Assembly: GCA_023548195.1 (NCBI GenBank)
Contig: JAJHZJ010000496.1
Span: 2,934,001-2,998,000, forward strand
Length of the DNA: 64,000 bases
From: Bettongia penicillata ogilbyi
Lineage: Eukaryota; Chordata; Mammalia; Diprotodontia; Potoroidae
Direction: 5' to 3'
A program made the position numbers and the translations under genes. The notes beneath the pieces were generated by a model. It was not told where the DNA came from. It saw nothing but the letters and a program-made list of their open reading frames with translations, and ran no database searches. Shown one piece after another: positions 35,661 through 47,039 of the stretch. The first letter of the stretch is position 1. Every line of letters begins with the position of its first letter.

Positions 35661-36666
35661 AATGTGTGTGGGTGTGTGTGCACATGAGTGTATGTGTGTG
35701 TCTGTGTGTGTGCACATCAGTGTATGTGTGTGTGCACATGAGTGTGTGTGCATGTAGGTGTCAGTGTGTGTCTATGGGTGAGTGTGTTCACATGAGTGTG
35801 TATGTATGTGTGTGTGCACGTGAGTGTATGTGCACATGAGTATGTATGTGGGTGTCTGTGTGTGTGCACATGAGTGTGTGTGCATGTAGGTGTCAGTGTG
35901 TGTCTGTGGATGAGTGTGTTCACATGAGTGTGTATGTGTGTGTCTGTGTGTACACGTGAGTGTATGTGCACATGAGTATGTATGTGTGTCTGTGTGTGCA
36001 CATGAGTGTGTGTGCATGTAGGTGTCAGTGTGTGTCTGTGGATGAGTGTGTTCACATGAGTGTGTATGTGTGTGTCTGTGTGTACACGTGAGTGTATGTG
36101 CACATGAGTATGTATGTGTGTCTGTGTGTGCACATGAGTGTGTGTGCATGTAGGTGTCAGTGTGTGTCTGTGGGTGAGTGTGTTCACATGAGTGTGTATG
36201 TGTGTGTGTGGGTGTCTGTGTGTGTGCACATGAGTGTGTGTGCATGTAGGTGTCAGTGTGTGTCTATGGGTGAGTGTGTTCACATGAGTGTGTATGTATG
36301 TGTGTGCACATGAGTGTATGTGCACATGAGTATGTATGTGTGTGTCTGTGTGTGTGCACATGAGTGTGTGTGCATGTAGGTGTCAGTGTGTGTCTGTGGG
36401 TGAGTGTGTTCACATGAGTGTGTATGTGTGTGTGCACATGAGTGTACATGCACATGTGTGTATGTGTGTGCACATGAGTGTGTGTGCATGTGTCAGTGTG
36501 TGTCTGTGGGTGAGTGTGTTCACATGAGTGTGTATGTCTGTGTGTGTGCACATGAGTGTATGTGCACATGAGTGTGTATGTGTGTGTATGTGTGTGTGCA
36601 CATGTAGGTGTCAGTGTGTGTCTGTGGGTGAGTGTGTTCACATGAGTGTGTGTGTGTGTGTGTGTA
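35661..36666. repeat. GT-rich minisatellite, unit near 132 bp
   Basis: The landmark 'catgtaggtgtcagtgtgtg' (with small changes) starts at 35751, 35883, 36015, 36147, 36243, 36373, 36487 and 36601. The spacings are 132, 132, 132, 96, 130, 114 and 114 bp. Each unit also carries 'gagtgtgttcacatgagtgt'. The His/Thr frame of 214 residues on the minus strand and the Cys/Val frames on the plus strand are by-products. Confidence 0.95.
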
Positions 36667-36954
36667 GGAAGGAGTTGGGAGGAAGAGGAGGATATAAGAA
36701 CTGTCTGTCTTTCAGGTATCATCCTCTTTCTAGTACAGCACCTGGAACCTAGTGATTAATTCTGGTTGACTGAGCAGCCATCAGTTAATCAAAGGAGAAT
36801 AGATTTAAAGGGTAAATGAGAAGGTGGAGGGCCCCCATGTAGTATATGGAAAAGGGAGAATTTGAACCCAGGTCTGTAGCTCTAAATCCCACACTCTCCC
36901 AACTGTTCTATATACTATTCCCAGTACATTTCCCCAAGAGCTACTTTTCCCTTT

Positions 36955-37035
36955 CACAATGATAATAATAGCTCACATTTATATAGCACTTTAAAGTTTA
37001 TGAAGTGCCTTATATACATCATCTCATTGGGTTTG
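36955..37035 (-). repeat. MIR/THER1-like SINE tail
   Basis: 'gataataatagctcacattt' and 'atatagcactttaaagttta' mark the 3' part of an antisense CORE-SINE. Confidence 0.65.
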
Positions 37036-37334
37036 AAAAATGAGTCTCCTTTTTTGCCACATCCACATGGAAGAAACTAATTCAAACAAGCAGATCCCAT
37101 TAGACTTTTGGCTATACCTTTTATTGTGACATGATTTATAATTCTCTTGTAACTGACGATTCCTGTGTTGCCTCCAGCATTTTTTCATAAAAAATTTTTG
37201 GCTTCTGTACATGACTCAGAGATGATCAAATTTCACTATCTCTGGCTACAGCCCCCTGCAATTACTCTTATAGAATTCAGGACCAAATTTATTGCAGACA
37301 ATCCTATACTGATAACATTTTAGGTTCTCAATAT

Positions 37335-37575
37335 GGGATTGTAGTGGGGTATAGAAGAAAAGATTGCTCTTCTGGGCAGTCAGGAGACTTATGTTCAAAT
37401 CTCACCTCTGACGTTTCCTAGTTGTGTCTCCCTAGGTGAATCACTTAAACTCTCGCTGAACCTTAGTTTCCTCATCTGTAGAATGGGAATGATATTAATA
37501 ACCTTTCTCTTATAAAGTTATTGGGAGGATCACTTGAGATAATATATAATTGTCAGCTATTTGCTATTAATAATC
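37335..37575 (+). repeat. CORE-SINE
   Basis: 'gttcaaatctcacctctgac' and 'agtttcctcatctgtagaat' with tail 'ttgagataatatataattgt'. Confidence 0.78.
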
Positions 37576-37824
37576 AGCCTAAGAGCAACAAGGTGGTGCT
37601 ACTTCTGGGCGCTTCATTTCTCCTTCATCAATACCCTCCTTGTCCTAGAGGACCCACAATGAAGCTTGCAAAAGGCTAAGCTGTTGAACCTGTTCTGAGC
37701 CTTGGCTTTTTTCAGACTTCTTTCATATAGTCAAGTTATATGTAGGCAATGAACCCCAATCCTAGGTAGGGAGCCGTAACTCGGACATATCTTGACTATA
37801 AAGTTCGAAAAATAAATTGTCATA

Positions 37825-38020
37825 AACCAGGCAGTGTGATATGGTAGAGTGAGCACTGGCTCTGAGATCAAGGGAATCGAATGGGTTCAAATCCCGCCTC
37901 TGATACTTAACTACTTTGGTAACCTTGGGTTTCAGTTGCCTCATCGGTAAAATGAGGTGGTTGGACTTGGTGACTTCTAGGGTCCCTTACAGCTCAAAAC
38001 TTGTGATCCTTTGATGTTTC
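37825..38020 (+). repeat. tRNA-SINE
   Basis: 'gggttcaaatcccgcctctg' and 'gttggacttggtgacttcta' mark head and tail. Confidence 0.72.
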
Positions 38021-38157
38021 CTTCCTCAACTAGTTTCTTAGCTTCTGGAGGAAAGGAGAAAAACTGCTTTCACGTTCCCTACTAGGTAACCTAGTACCAT
38101 GTTATGGATTAGGTTATGTACATTTCTTAAGTTTGTTTGTTAGCTTGTGTTATGTAT

Positions 38158-38450
38158 GTTTGTCGTTGGTCAGTCATTCAGTCGTATCTGACTCTTCATG
38201 ACCCCATGGACCACAGCATGCCAGGTCCTTCTATCCTCCATTATCTCCCGAAATCTTTTCAGACTCATGTTAATTACTTCCATATCCCTCTCTATGCATC
38301 TCATCTTCTGATGTCCCCTTTTCCTTTGGCTTCAATCTTTCCCAATATCAGGGTTTTTTCCAAGGAGTCTCACCTTCTCATTATGTGGCCACTCAAAGCA
38401 TTTAAGCTTCAGTATTTGTCCTTCCAACGAACAGTGTCCCAAAAATCTTA
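38158..38450 (-). mobile_element. RTE (BovB-related) LINE 3' fragment
   Basis: 'tcagtcattcagtcgtatct', 'ctcttcatgaccccatggac', 'cttcaatctttcccaatatc' and 'gtccttccaacgaaca' follow, in order, the complement of the ruminant BovB 3' end as I recall it. About 290 bp remain. RTE elements of this kind are known in marsupials and their 3' end is shared with the MAR1-type SINE tails. Confidence 0.75.
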
Positions 38451-38509
38451 AGGCAATTCCAAGCTAAGGGACACCCTGTATTAGGTGCTTAACACCCACA
38501 AGTTCTCTT

Positions 38510-38745
38510 CAGATTCGGTTTCCTTTCTGAAGCTTCTCAAGACACCCCCAGTTGCTTGGGCTCTTTCTCCTCAAATCAAGGTTGTGTCACACTTAACTAT
38601 GAAGATGTTCTAGCCCCTAGCAGAATATAAATTCCTTGAGAGCAGGAACTATTTTTAAAATTTTTAACTTTGCCTTCACAGAGCCTACCACAATGTCTAT
38701 CTTATAGTAAGGGGCTTTAAAAAGTGACTGGTGAATTGAATTGAA
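38510..38745 (+). repeat. L2 3' end
   Basis: 'agacacccccagttgcttgg', 'aattccttgagagcaggaac' and 'gtgactggtgaattgaattg' follow the L2 tail. Confidence 0.6.
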
Positions 38746-39784
38746 ATAAATTGGATGGGTGAATGAATGAATCTTTGGAAAATTATTTGGGACTCAAGAT
38801 AGTGAAAAGTGCAGGAATATAAACTAGCCCAATGTACCAAATGCCTTTCGTACTGAATGTTTATTTGATTCCATAACTCTGTACATTACCTAAAGGCATA
38901 GGGAGAGAGAATATAATAATATGAAAGCCCTGTCTACCCTGCAAGCCACTTGGAGTGCCAACGGTCCAGATGAAATCAGAGCTCAAATTTCCCTGCCGCA
39001 TAGTCCCCATTCTTCTTCCTTCCATATGAAACACATAGGATTGTTTCACTGAGTAGGGCTACACAAAGGGGTATGGACCTTACAAGGCAGTCAGCAATAG
39101 GTTTCAGTCATAACTTAATTAACAGAAGAGATGCTCTCAAATACTTCAACAAGTCAAATATTAATATGAACGCAGATTTCTTCTGGCCACAGTTCTGTTT
39201 TGGTTTCCTCTAAAAGAGGTTCCAATTGTATCTCAGACGATGCACCATTTTCTTCATTAGGCAACAAGTGGGACGGTAAGACTACAACAGAAACTACCAA
39301 AATCAATATAATAAATGAATTGATCTATGTCAATGACTATAAGTTGAAATCAATTGGAACTTTATCAGGTGGAGACAAGAATCTTCCTTGTCACAGTTAA
39401 CTACTCATGGTCAAATCTACAATGAATCTCAATCTGATAACTACGCATGCCTTTTTGCTGACATGCAGTATAAAATACTTGATTTCAGATGCTTGATATA
39501 TGCATTTTTTTACTGTCTTTATCTTCAATACACCCATTCACATTGCTGCTGTCTAAGACGACTACTTCCTCAGATGGTAAGGGACTCTATTTGCCTTGCT
39601 TTGTCCAGTACCCATTGCATTAAGTAAGTAGTGATCAATATTTTTAATGATGATGAAAATGACAAATAACAATAACATTAAGCAAAAAATGATGACCTAA
39701 GCAAATTCCCTTTCTTCCTTAAAAAAACTCTAAAAAGAGTTTATAATAACAGAAACGAACCCGATTTACGGAGGATAATATAAT
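38746..39784. other. Intron sequence with no recognised element
   Basis: About 1 kb; no exon or repeat identified. Confidence 0.5.
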
Positions 39785-39900
39785 TATAAATTTAGAGTTG
39801 GAAGGGATCACAGAGGACTCAACCTCTTAATTTTATAGAAGATAAAACTGAGATACAAAGAGATGGCTCATATTATTTGTCTGGGGCTGGATTTAAAGTC
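39785..39900 (-). repeat. MIR-like relic
   Basis: 'tagagttggaagggatcaca' and 'aattttatagaagataaaac' suggest a degraded antisense SINE. Confidence 0.45.
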
Positions 39901-40069
39901 TGTCCTTCCTTGGGGCTCCCTCCCAAATGAGCTCTTATTCTGTCCATCCTTCTGTGAATGACAAGGCAAAGACACTCTCTGGTGCCTTCTTTCTCACCCT
40001 CACCTATTCCTTCGAAGTCTTTATTTGGCATTTTGATTAAAGTTTAAGATTTTCTGCAAGCTAGTCTTA

Positions 40070-40255
40070 GAGAAGCAGCATGGTGGGGTAGCAAAAAAGC
40101 CGATGAGCATCCCAGTGCCCTCTCTGCTACAAGTGAGTGGACCGCAGCAGGTCACAGCAGCTCCCCAGGCCTCAGCTCCCTTTTCTATAAAACAAGGGGC
40201 TTCAGCCAGATGATCTCTAAGGTCCCTTCCAAATTGAACGTCTTATGATTTCATT
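40070..40255 (+). repeat. SINE relic
   Basis: 'cttttctataaaacaagggg' and 'cagccagatgatctctaagg' resemble the second half of a tRNA-SINE. 40256-40778 is unassigned. Confidence 0.5.
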
Positions 40256-40778
40256 TTCTGGATGAGTGCCACCTGCAATTCTAATCGAATCATCACATCT
40301 AATAAAATTTCTAAAAAGAGGAAATGACAGGACATTAAAATAAGAAGGCTTTATTATCACCAACTAAAGAAGTGCTAAACTATTATAACCATTAAAACGA
40401 GATGAGAAATGATTCAATTTAAGGAAATTTTAAAAGTGTCAGATAGAAGTACTAGGTATAAAAACAAACAAGAGTGACTTTACCCAAAATGTTTTACTGA
40501 TGACAATAACTTTTCCACATGCCTGCTTTCGAGAGAGAGGTCATGGATGTCTACAGGTATAGAATACTGCAAACGATGGCAGACTCAGGACCTCCACTGA
40601 CTAAACTAACAGTCTTTGTTTACTGTGAAGGTTTCATATATATGTGTGTGTGCGTGTGTGCATGTCCAACATAAAGAAGATTTATTAAGTTGCAAATGTG
40701 ATACAAAAAAAAGCCTCAAGAAAGCAGCAATAAGATATTTAAAGAGAAAGGAAAAAAATTGTGACCTTCTTTACTTAC

Positions 40779-40892
40779 CTGCACCGTGGCATGCACAGAC
40801 TCAGGCACCTGATATCGTAACTCATGGGCTGTAGCTTGAGATTTGGGTAGCAGGAATGGATAAGAAAGGGATCGGTATTTTGGCTTCATAAT
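40779..40892 (-). CDS. PLD1: PLD1 exon, IMKPKYRS segment
   Basis: This 114-bp exon is in phase 0 at both ends and codes 38 residues, [18 protein letters not shown], then [20 protein letters not shown]. In mammalian PLD1 it links the basic lipid-binding segment to the central core containing the IENQFF motif. The acceptor TTTATTTCTACAG|ATTATG has a good pyrimidine tract and the donor GTGCAG|GTAAGT is a consensus match. A 14.6-kb intron follows. Differences from the human protein I recall are few and conservative. Confidence 0.96.
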
Positions 40893-41995
40893 CTGTAGAA
40901 ATAAAATAAAAACTAAAGAGAAAGAACTGATAAAGAGAAGTATGTATAGAATAATTTTACATATACATATATATGTATATATACACTATTTGTGTCTAAT
41001 TTTGGCCGTCTCTAGGGTGGGGTAAGGGGAGGGGAGAAGAAAGGAAGAAAAAAGGGGGAAAAGGCATTTACATGATAACTTTGTTGTACATTTAAGGGGA
41101 ATAACAGATTGTACCTAGTAAATTTGCATATTCCTGTGCAATCATTTTTTATTATACTATGTTTTAGAAATGCTTGTTTTATTCCATAAAAAAAAAAAAA
41201 CCCACTAGAAGTTGACTGTGATGGAATAGAGAAAGGGGTTGTGCATTTTTTAAAAAGTCTTCCTCCAGATTTATGTGTGTAATGTTTTTCATTATTTCCA
41301 AGAATTTTCTTTACTTTAAAAAATGTGTTTACCATCCAGCTTTCCAGTGCTGCAGAGAGTACCTGATACTATAGCACCATGCTATAAATCAAACTGAGAA
41401 ACTCTGCAAATTAACAAGGAAAATAATTACTGTTCACTTGCAAAGAGGGCTGCTATTCCTTAAATCGCAATGGCATTTTGAGAATATGTATTTAAACTTA
41501 TGAGCATGCTACCTTTGACTCCTCTTTCACTGAGAACTCATCTACAATTTTAATTTGCAACTTCTGGGGCTTCATTCAGATGGAGTCGTACAATTTACAA
41601 ATCTATCACTTCTCTAATCTTTAAATAATAAACACCCAACTAAACATTTGGTCTCTTTATTGAAGCAAACAAGGAGAAGCTTTTTCCTCCCCTAGGCAGA
41701 GGAAGGGGATAAGATTTATAAAAATTAGGTTCCGAACAATTTTTTTAAAGTATTTACCCTTTCCCCACAAATGTTATCCCCATGAATGGAAGTGGACCTT
41801 GGTATCCATAGAGCCCAGTCATTTATTTATATTTGGTTTTGGAATGAAGTTGGGGTTTACTGTAAGAATGTGTATTGTCATGAGAATAAACTTAACTTGG
41901 GAAGAAAAGAAAAGCCATCCAATACTCCATCAATCCCAGTTTTGCTATTTACTCTAGATGTACTTCAGTTTACTGATCTGTAAATTTGGGGAGGG
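40893..41995. other. Intron, partly retrotransposon-like
   Basis: 40980-41200 ('ggataataacagattgta'-like A/T-rich text, a G/A-rich stretch and an A run at 41188-41200) looks like a LINE or SINE 3' end, but I cannot name it. The rest is unassigned. Confidence 0.3.
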
Positions 41996-42231
41996 CTGCT
42001 AGGTGATACAGTGGATAAGTGCCACACCTGAAGTCAGGAAGACAGCTTCCTGAGTTGAAATCTGGCCTCAGACACTTAGTAACTGTATGACCCTGGGCAA
42101 GTCACTTAACCCTGTTTGTCTCAGTTTCCTCATCCATAAAATGAGCTGGCAAACCACTCCATTATCTTTGCCAAGAAAACCTCAAATGGGGTCACAGAGA
42201 GTCGCACATGACTAAAAATGACTGAATAGCA
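41996..42231 (+). repeat. MAR1-like SINE, complete
   Basis: 'gataagtgccacacctgaag', 'caagtcacttaaccctgttt' and 'gccaagaaaacctcaaatgg' with 'gagagtcgcacatgac'. Confidence 0.92.
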
Positions 42232-42644
42232 ATATTTCTGGAAAAGGTGCCTTTCCTCCACTTTTCTTGCCTCCAAAGACAGAAGCAATTGTCCCTTAGG
42301 GAAGAAAAGGACAAGTGACCCCTAGCCCTGCCATGTGGGGTAGGGGAGAACCCATACCATGTGACTCCAGCCCAGCAGAGAAAGCCGAAAGTGCATGTGA
42401 AGAATGCAAAGGCTATCACTGCAAGGTAAAGATGCCTGAAGTCTATGAGTGGGATGTAAGTCCTAGTTCAGTTGGAATCCTTATGATGAATAATGATTAT
42501 GTGAAAATGGACCAGTAAAATATTCTACTCTAAAAATGCGTAAATACTTTTAGGCCAGCAGAAATTCAGACAGCATCTCTCTTATTTGCTACCAGGTAAT
42601 AGCTGCTCGGTGACTATCTTTACTTATATAAATATTCATATTGA

Positions 42645-42735
42645 AATAATGGAAGGCCATCCGTATTTCCAATTAGATATATAAACTCTATGATGAGCTA
42701 AGAAGGTGACTCACTCTGAAGGAAGATTTCCTTCA
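42645..42735 (+). repeat. Unidentified interspersed repeat, second family, copy A
   Basis: 'ggccatccgtatttccaatt' and 'gatgagctaagaaggtgact' align by eye with 45352-45440. Family unknown. Confidence 0.45.
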
Positions 42736-43039
42736 TCATTGGCTGAACAGTTGGCTTCAAGGCCTGCTTGACACTATGAGGCTATAAGCACAATGTCTTT
42801 CTGCTGTAGTCACATATTTCAGTAAAACGGGAATGTTTACACAGATGAACAGGGGTCTGGATACAGCACATGGGCAAAAAGGTCACTCTATAAATAGCTG
42901 CCTCCACAGACAAACGTACTCTGAGAATGCTGAGCTGAGGAAAGGATACTGGACCCACACTCTATTTCTCTCTGTCTAATCTCTGAAGTTTGGAGGAGTA
43001 CAGCCAGGAGATATCACTGTCCCCAATTCCAGGTCCAGT

Positions 43040-43155
43040 TAGTAATACGCTGGGCACTGTGCTAACCACCTGGGATACAAAAAGCGGCAAAAGACAGTCC
43101 CTCATAGTAGCATATAATCGAATAAAAGAACTTATGGTCTAATGGAGGAACTCTT
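43040..43155 (-). repeat. L2 3' end
   Basis: 'gctgggcactgtgctaacca' and 'cctgggatacaaaaagcggc' match the complement of the L2 tail. Confidence 0.55.
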
Positions 43156-43329
43156 AATTTAATATTTTTGGCTCACTGCTGGCAAAGGGAAAAGACTGCA
43201 GGGGTACAACAGAAAACACAAATGGATTTGAAATAAAAGTATCACGGAGTCAACTCCCACTTCCAGTGATGACTGTGTATACCTTCTCTCCTCTGGGACT
43301 GTGTCTTCATCTAGAAAATGATGAAGTAC

Positions 43330-43545
43330 ATGGCCTTGTAGCAGTTGGGTGGTAGAGTAAACAGGATGCTGGACTTGCAGGAAGACTCCTGTTCAAATCC
43401 CACCCCAGAGATGTACTAGCTGTGTGAACCTGAGGAAGTCATTTAAACGCCTTCAGACTCAGTTTCTTCATCTGCAAGATGGGTCTAATAAGAGCACCTA
43501 ACTCAGAGGGTCGTTGTAGGGTCAAATGAGATGTTTCATGTATAC
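43330..43545 (+). repeat. CORE-SINE
   Basis: 'gttcaaatcccaccccagag', 'agactcagtttcttcatctg' and 'aagagcacctaactcagagg'. Confidence 0.8.
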
Positions 43546-44020
43546 ATACATATATATGTATATACATACACACATGCACATATATACATATTTATACATA
43601 TATGTGTATATATACATACACATATATAAATGTGTGTGCATATATATGTATACATGCTATATATTATTGTATGTGTGTACACTCATATATACACACATAT
43701 ATACATATATAGTGTGTATTCATATGTACATATATACACATACACACTAGTGTGTGCAAGTATATGTGTATATACATGTGTGTATATGTACATATAAGAA
43801 TAGTCATATAAATATATTACATTATATATAAATATATTACATCTATACTTGTATTTATATATAAACATTCATATATATGAAACATCTCATTTGACACTCA
43901 CCACAATATATATATAAATATATGCCATACTTAAGCATAGCTATATTTATATATAAGTATCCACATATATAAATATGTTGTATCTATAAACATAGGTTTC
44001 ACATATAGTTATATATTATA
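43546..44020. repeat. AT-rich microsatellite (TATACA/TATG)
   Basis: Irregular TATA, CATA and TGTA units over about 470 bp, with 'aaacatctcatttgacac' at about 43881 as the only complex text. Confidence 0.9.
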
Positions 44021-44184
44021 TAGGATGCCATGTAAATAACCATTTTTATACTCATTCAAGTCCTTGATCCCAGATGCCTAATCTCCCATACCCCATTCCT
44101 TCGTCCCTGTCCTTCTTCGCTTCCACTTTGGAGAAGCCTGCATCAGATCACGGAGCCCTTGTGGTGCTCAAAGGAACAACTTAC

Positions 44185-44303
44185 CTTTGTGAAGTTCCAT
44201 CGTTGGATGAAATGACGGGCAACATCCCGCGCAGCCTTCCCATGGACGACAGAGGCAATGTCATGCCAGGGCATGCGTGGCATGGCATATCTGTCAATGA
44301 AAT
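44185..44303 (-). CDS. PLD1: PLD1 exon with the basic PI(4,5)P2-binding motif
   Basis: This 119-bp exon codes [20 protein letters not shown], then [20 protein letters not shown]; the first Asp codon is split with the previous exon. The arginines of AARDVAR fall at positions equal to human Arg691 and Arg695, part of a conserved polybasic motif reported to bind PI(4,5)P2 and to be needed for membrane targeting and activity. That role is family knowledge; the residues are seen here. The acceptor GTCTGGGTAG|ATTTC has a poor pyrimidine tract; the donor AAAG|GTAAGT is strong. It matches mammalian PLD1 closely. Confidence 0.96.
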
Positions 44304-44379
44304 CTACCCAGACACATCAGACAGTAAAATGAGAAAGCAATGCCAGCATCAGAAGCCCCAGACCTATGCTCTTACTTAC

Positions 44380-44620
44380 TGCATTTCTTTCTGCACATTA
44401 TCTCTCTGTTCCCTCTCCCAATTCTGGGATTTTGCTCAGGTGGTCTCCTCCATTTAGAATGCCCTCCCTCCTCACCTTTGCCCAGCAGGGTCTCTACCCT
44501 CCTTCAAGGCACAACTGAGAAACTCCCTCCTCAACTGTAGATACTTTGACCTTCGTGAATGCGTGTTAGCTTGTCACTCTGCTATTCACTTATCTGTGTA
44601 GTTGTTCTTCTCCCCCAGTA
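44380..44620 (+). repeat. L2 3' region
   Basis: 'gaatgccctccctcctcacc' and 'ctccttcaaggcacaactga' are L2 phrases. It starts about 75 bp upstream of a PLD1 exon. The L2 tail seems to resume at 45020-45065, after the SINE at 44715. Confidence 0.65.
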
Positions 44621-44628
44621 AATGGGGT

Positions 44629-44631
<3 letters not shown>

Positions 44632-44674
<43 letters not shown>
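44632..44674. repeat. (GT)n microsatellite
   Basis: An uninterrupted run of about 21 GT units. Confidence 0.97.
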
Positions 44675-44678
<4 letters not shown>

Positions 44679-44714
44679 TATTTCCAGACATGGAGTGCTG
44701 CCTGCGTTACTGTT

Positions 44715-45020
44715 GTTCAATCACTGAGTTGTGTCTGACACACACATACACACGGTTCACATAGTTGAAAAGATATTTCCACTAAACTTACTCTTGAAAT
44801 GTCTTTATGTCCATGGAGGTTTTCTAGGCAAATATACTGCAATACTTTGCCATTTCCTTCTCCAGTTTGTCCCTATTTCAAAGATAAGGAACTGTGGCAA
44901 ATAGGGGTTGTGACTTGCCAGAGTCACACAGCCAGCAAGAGTCTGAGGCCATATTAGATCTGAGATTTCCTGACTTCAGCCTCGGTGCTCTATCCATGGT
45001 ACCACCTAACTGCCTATTGT
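44715..45020 (-). repeat. MAR1-like SINE with an internal insertion
   Basis: 'tgttgttcaatcactgagtt', 'ctttgccatttccttctcca' and 'gtgctctatccatggtacca' define it. About 70 bp of foreign sequence follows the tail word 'gtgtctgac'. Confidence 0.8.
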
Positions 45021-45351
45021 GCTGTACACAGCAGGCCTTTAATTAACATTTCTTGAATTGAAATTTCAAAATTGGTTGAATTGAACATCCTCAGATGTAA
45101 CAACGCTTGTCTTCCACCAAATCGAGTAAATGCTATTCCTTTAAGTATTTTATAAAATACTTATATTATACTTATATATATAATATATATTATATATATA
45201 CTTATAAAATATAAAAGTGGAAACACTTTTCTCTCTTAGATAATAGCAGATAATCACCAGACACGGTACAAAATTGAGCACATACTAATTATCTTAGGAC
45301 TCTGTGCTTGATATATTTTTTTCTTTTATCATGTTGAAGTAACAGCAGGTC

Positions 45352-45440
45352 ATTTGGAAAGTGCCATCCATTTTTCCAATTAGACAGATAAGTCTGAGAT
45401 GAGCAACAAAGATGACTCATTCTAAAAAGGAAAATGAAGC
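45352..45440 (+). repeat. Unidentified interspersed repeat, second family, copy B
   Basis: 'gtgccatccatttttccaat' and 'gagatgagcaacaaagatga' match 42645-42735 in order and orientation. The AT-rich stretch just before it (45140-45225) is low complexity. Confidence 0.45.
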
Positions 45441-45489
45441 TTTTAAAGTCCGAATTAAATAAGGGATGATCACTTGAAGAATTCCATCT

Positions 45490-45715
45490 TTGGGGAATAT
45501 GACTTCTAAGATCATAAAGGCAGAACTGTAAGGGACCTTGGAAGCCATCCGGTCCAATGCCCTCATTTTACAGATTTACAGATGAAGAAATTGAAACCCA
45601 GAAAGATTGTGTCTTACCTAGGTAACACAAGTTGTAAACACCAGAGGGGGGATTTGGACCCAGGCTCTCTGGCTCCATTGCCAGGGCTCTTCCTATTGTA
45701 CCAAGATATGTTCTG
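45490..45715 (-). repeat. MIR-like SINE
   Basis: 'gccctcattttacagattta' and 'atttggacccaggctctctg' fit an antisense copy; 'cagattta' is duplicated. Confidence 0.65.
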
Positions 45716-45784
45716 ACGTAAAGACATATCATGAGGGTATTTAGTAGAAACATCTTAACTAGATAAACTATGTAAGTTTTTAGT

Positions 45785-46015
45785 GGGCAGCTAAGTGGTA
45801 CCATAGTGCCTAGAGTACTTCCCAAGTACAAATCTGGCCTCAGACACTTTACTATGTAATGCTGGGCAAGTCACCTCACCCTGCTGGCCTCACTTTCCCC
45901 ATCTATAAAATGACCTGGAGAAGGAGATGGCAAACTACTCCAGTATCTTTGCCAAGAAAACCCCAAATAAGGTCACAAAGAGTTGAACACAACTGAAAAA
46001 CAACTGGACAACATA
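45785..46015 (+). repeat. MAR1-like SINE, complete
   Basis: 'gcagctaagtggtaccatag', 'atggcaaactactccagtat' and 'gttgaacacaactgaaaaac'. Confidence 0.92.
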
Positions 46016-46084
46016 ATTTCTTACTGTCCACATAGAACTACCATGGGAAGACTTGATTCCATCACGGTAGGAACAAGAGCCTGT

Positions 46085-46285
46085 GGAGCAGGGTGTGCTG
46101 GTAAATATTTAACAATTAGCTCTTCAGAGAAAATATACATGACACACTTACATTAGTAACATTTTCTTAAGCCCAGACAATCAACAGAACAATAAACCAA
46201 GCCCTGATTTGGGGGTGTTAGTGATTTTTTTTTAAGGCATAAACGCTCACAATGAAAACCTAACAATTGGCTCTTGCGCATTTCA
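46085..46285 (+). repeat. Unidentified interspersed repeat, copy B
   Basis: 'ggtaaatatttaacaattag', 'catgacacacttacattagt' and 'aaacctaacaattggctctt' align with copy A at 32385-32610. Confidence 0.6.
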
Positions 46286-46289
46286 CTTC

Positions 46290-46450
46290 TGAGTTAGAGA
46301 TCTGAGTTAGAATCTCTCTTCATGTAATAACCATGAACGGTTATGAGTGAATCACTTAGCCTCCCTATCTGTAAAAGGAGAATATATGTGCCTCCTAAAT
46401 CACAGTTACCATGAAAAGACACTCTGCAAACTGTGAAACACAAGGCGGGG
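46290..46450 (+). repeat. CORE-SINE relic
   Basis: 'gagtgaatcacttagcctcc' and 'ctatctgtaaaaggagaata' mark a diverged MIR. Confidence 0.5.
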
Positions 46451-46632
46451 CTGTGATACAGAATTATTTCTGTCCCCTTCAGCATAATGCCTCACACAGG
46501 AGGTTAGAAAATAGGAGTTGAACTGAATAATTTTGAGTTGCTAAACGTGACAATTTCTTCAGGATTTGTGCCTCCTCACCTTTCCTCTGCCCCTCAGTTG
46601 TCTTTGTATTCACTTTATACACATTTATATTA

Positions 46633-46794
46633 GCAGCTAGATGGCACCAGGCCTGCAGTCAGGAAGATTCAAAGGTTCAAATCCAGCTCAAGACCCATGG
46701 ACAAGTCACTTCATCTCTGTCTGCCTCAGTTTCTTCAACTGTAAAAGATATAACATCTATCTCCCAGGGTTGTTGGGATCAAATGAGGTCATAT

Positions 46795-46828
<34 letters not shown>
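46633..46828 (+). repeat. CORE-SINE ending in (GT)n
   Basis: 'gcagctagatggcaccaggc', 'ggttcaaatccagctcaaga' and 'ctcccagggttgttgggatc' run into GT units at 46793-46828. Confidence 0.8.
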
Positions 46829-46869
46829 CTGGTATATTCTACCACTTCCCTAATGTGTCTTTGAGAGAG

Positions 46870-47025
46870 TCACTACATTAGAGGGGAAAGAACACCTGCT
46901 CTGGACTCAGAGAACCAGGGTTTAGATTTTATTTCCGATGCTTACTACCTAAATCTGTCAAATGAAAAGACTGAACTGAATGGTTTTTAAAGTCCCTTCT
47001 AACTCTCAATTTATGATCGTATTTT
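46870..47025 (+). repeat. SINE relic
   Basis: 'ctctggactcagagaaccag' and 'aaagtcccttctaactctca' suggest head and tail. Confidence 0.5.
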
Positions 47026-47039
47026 CCCCCGATATACTA

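Noticed and set aside
35661..36666. CRISPR-like regular spacing
   Set aside because: The host is a vertebrate, units are GT-rich throughout and there are no distinct spacers.
35717..36722. Long His/Thr-rich minus-strand frames and Cys/Val-rich plus-strand frames
   Set aside because: They are translations of the GT minisatellite, open only because the units lack stops.
42895..42915. TATA-box-like 'ctataaatagctg' as a promoter
   Set aside because: A lone TATA-like word in an AT-rich intron with no start site evidence or downstream gene on that strand.
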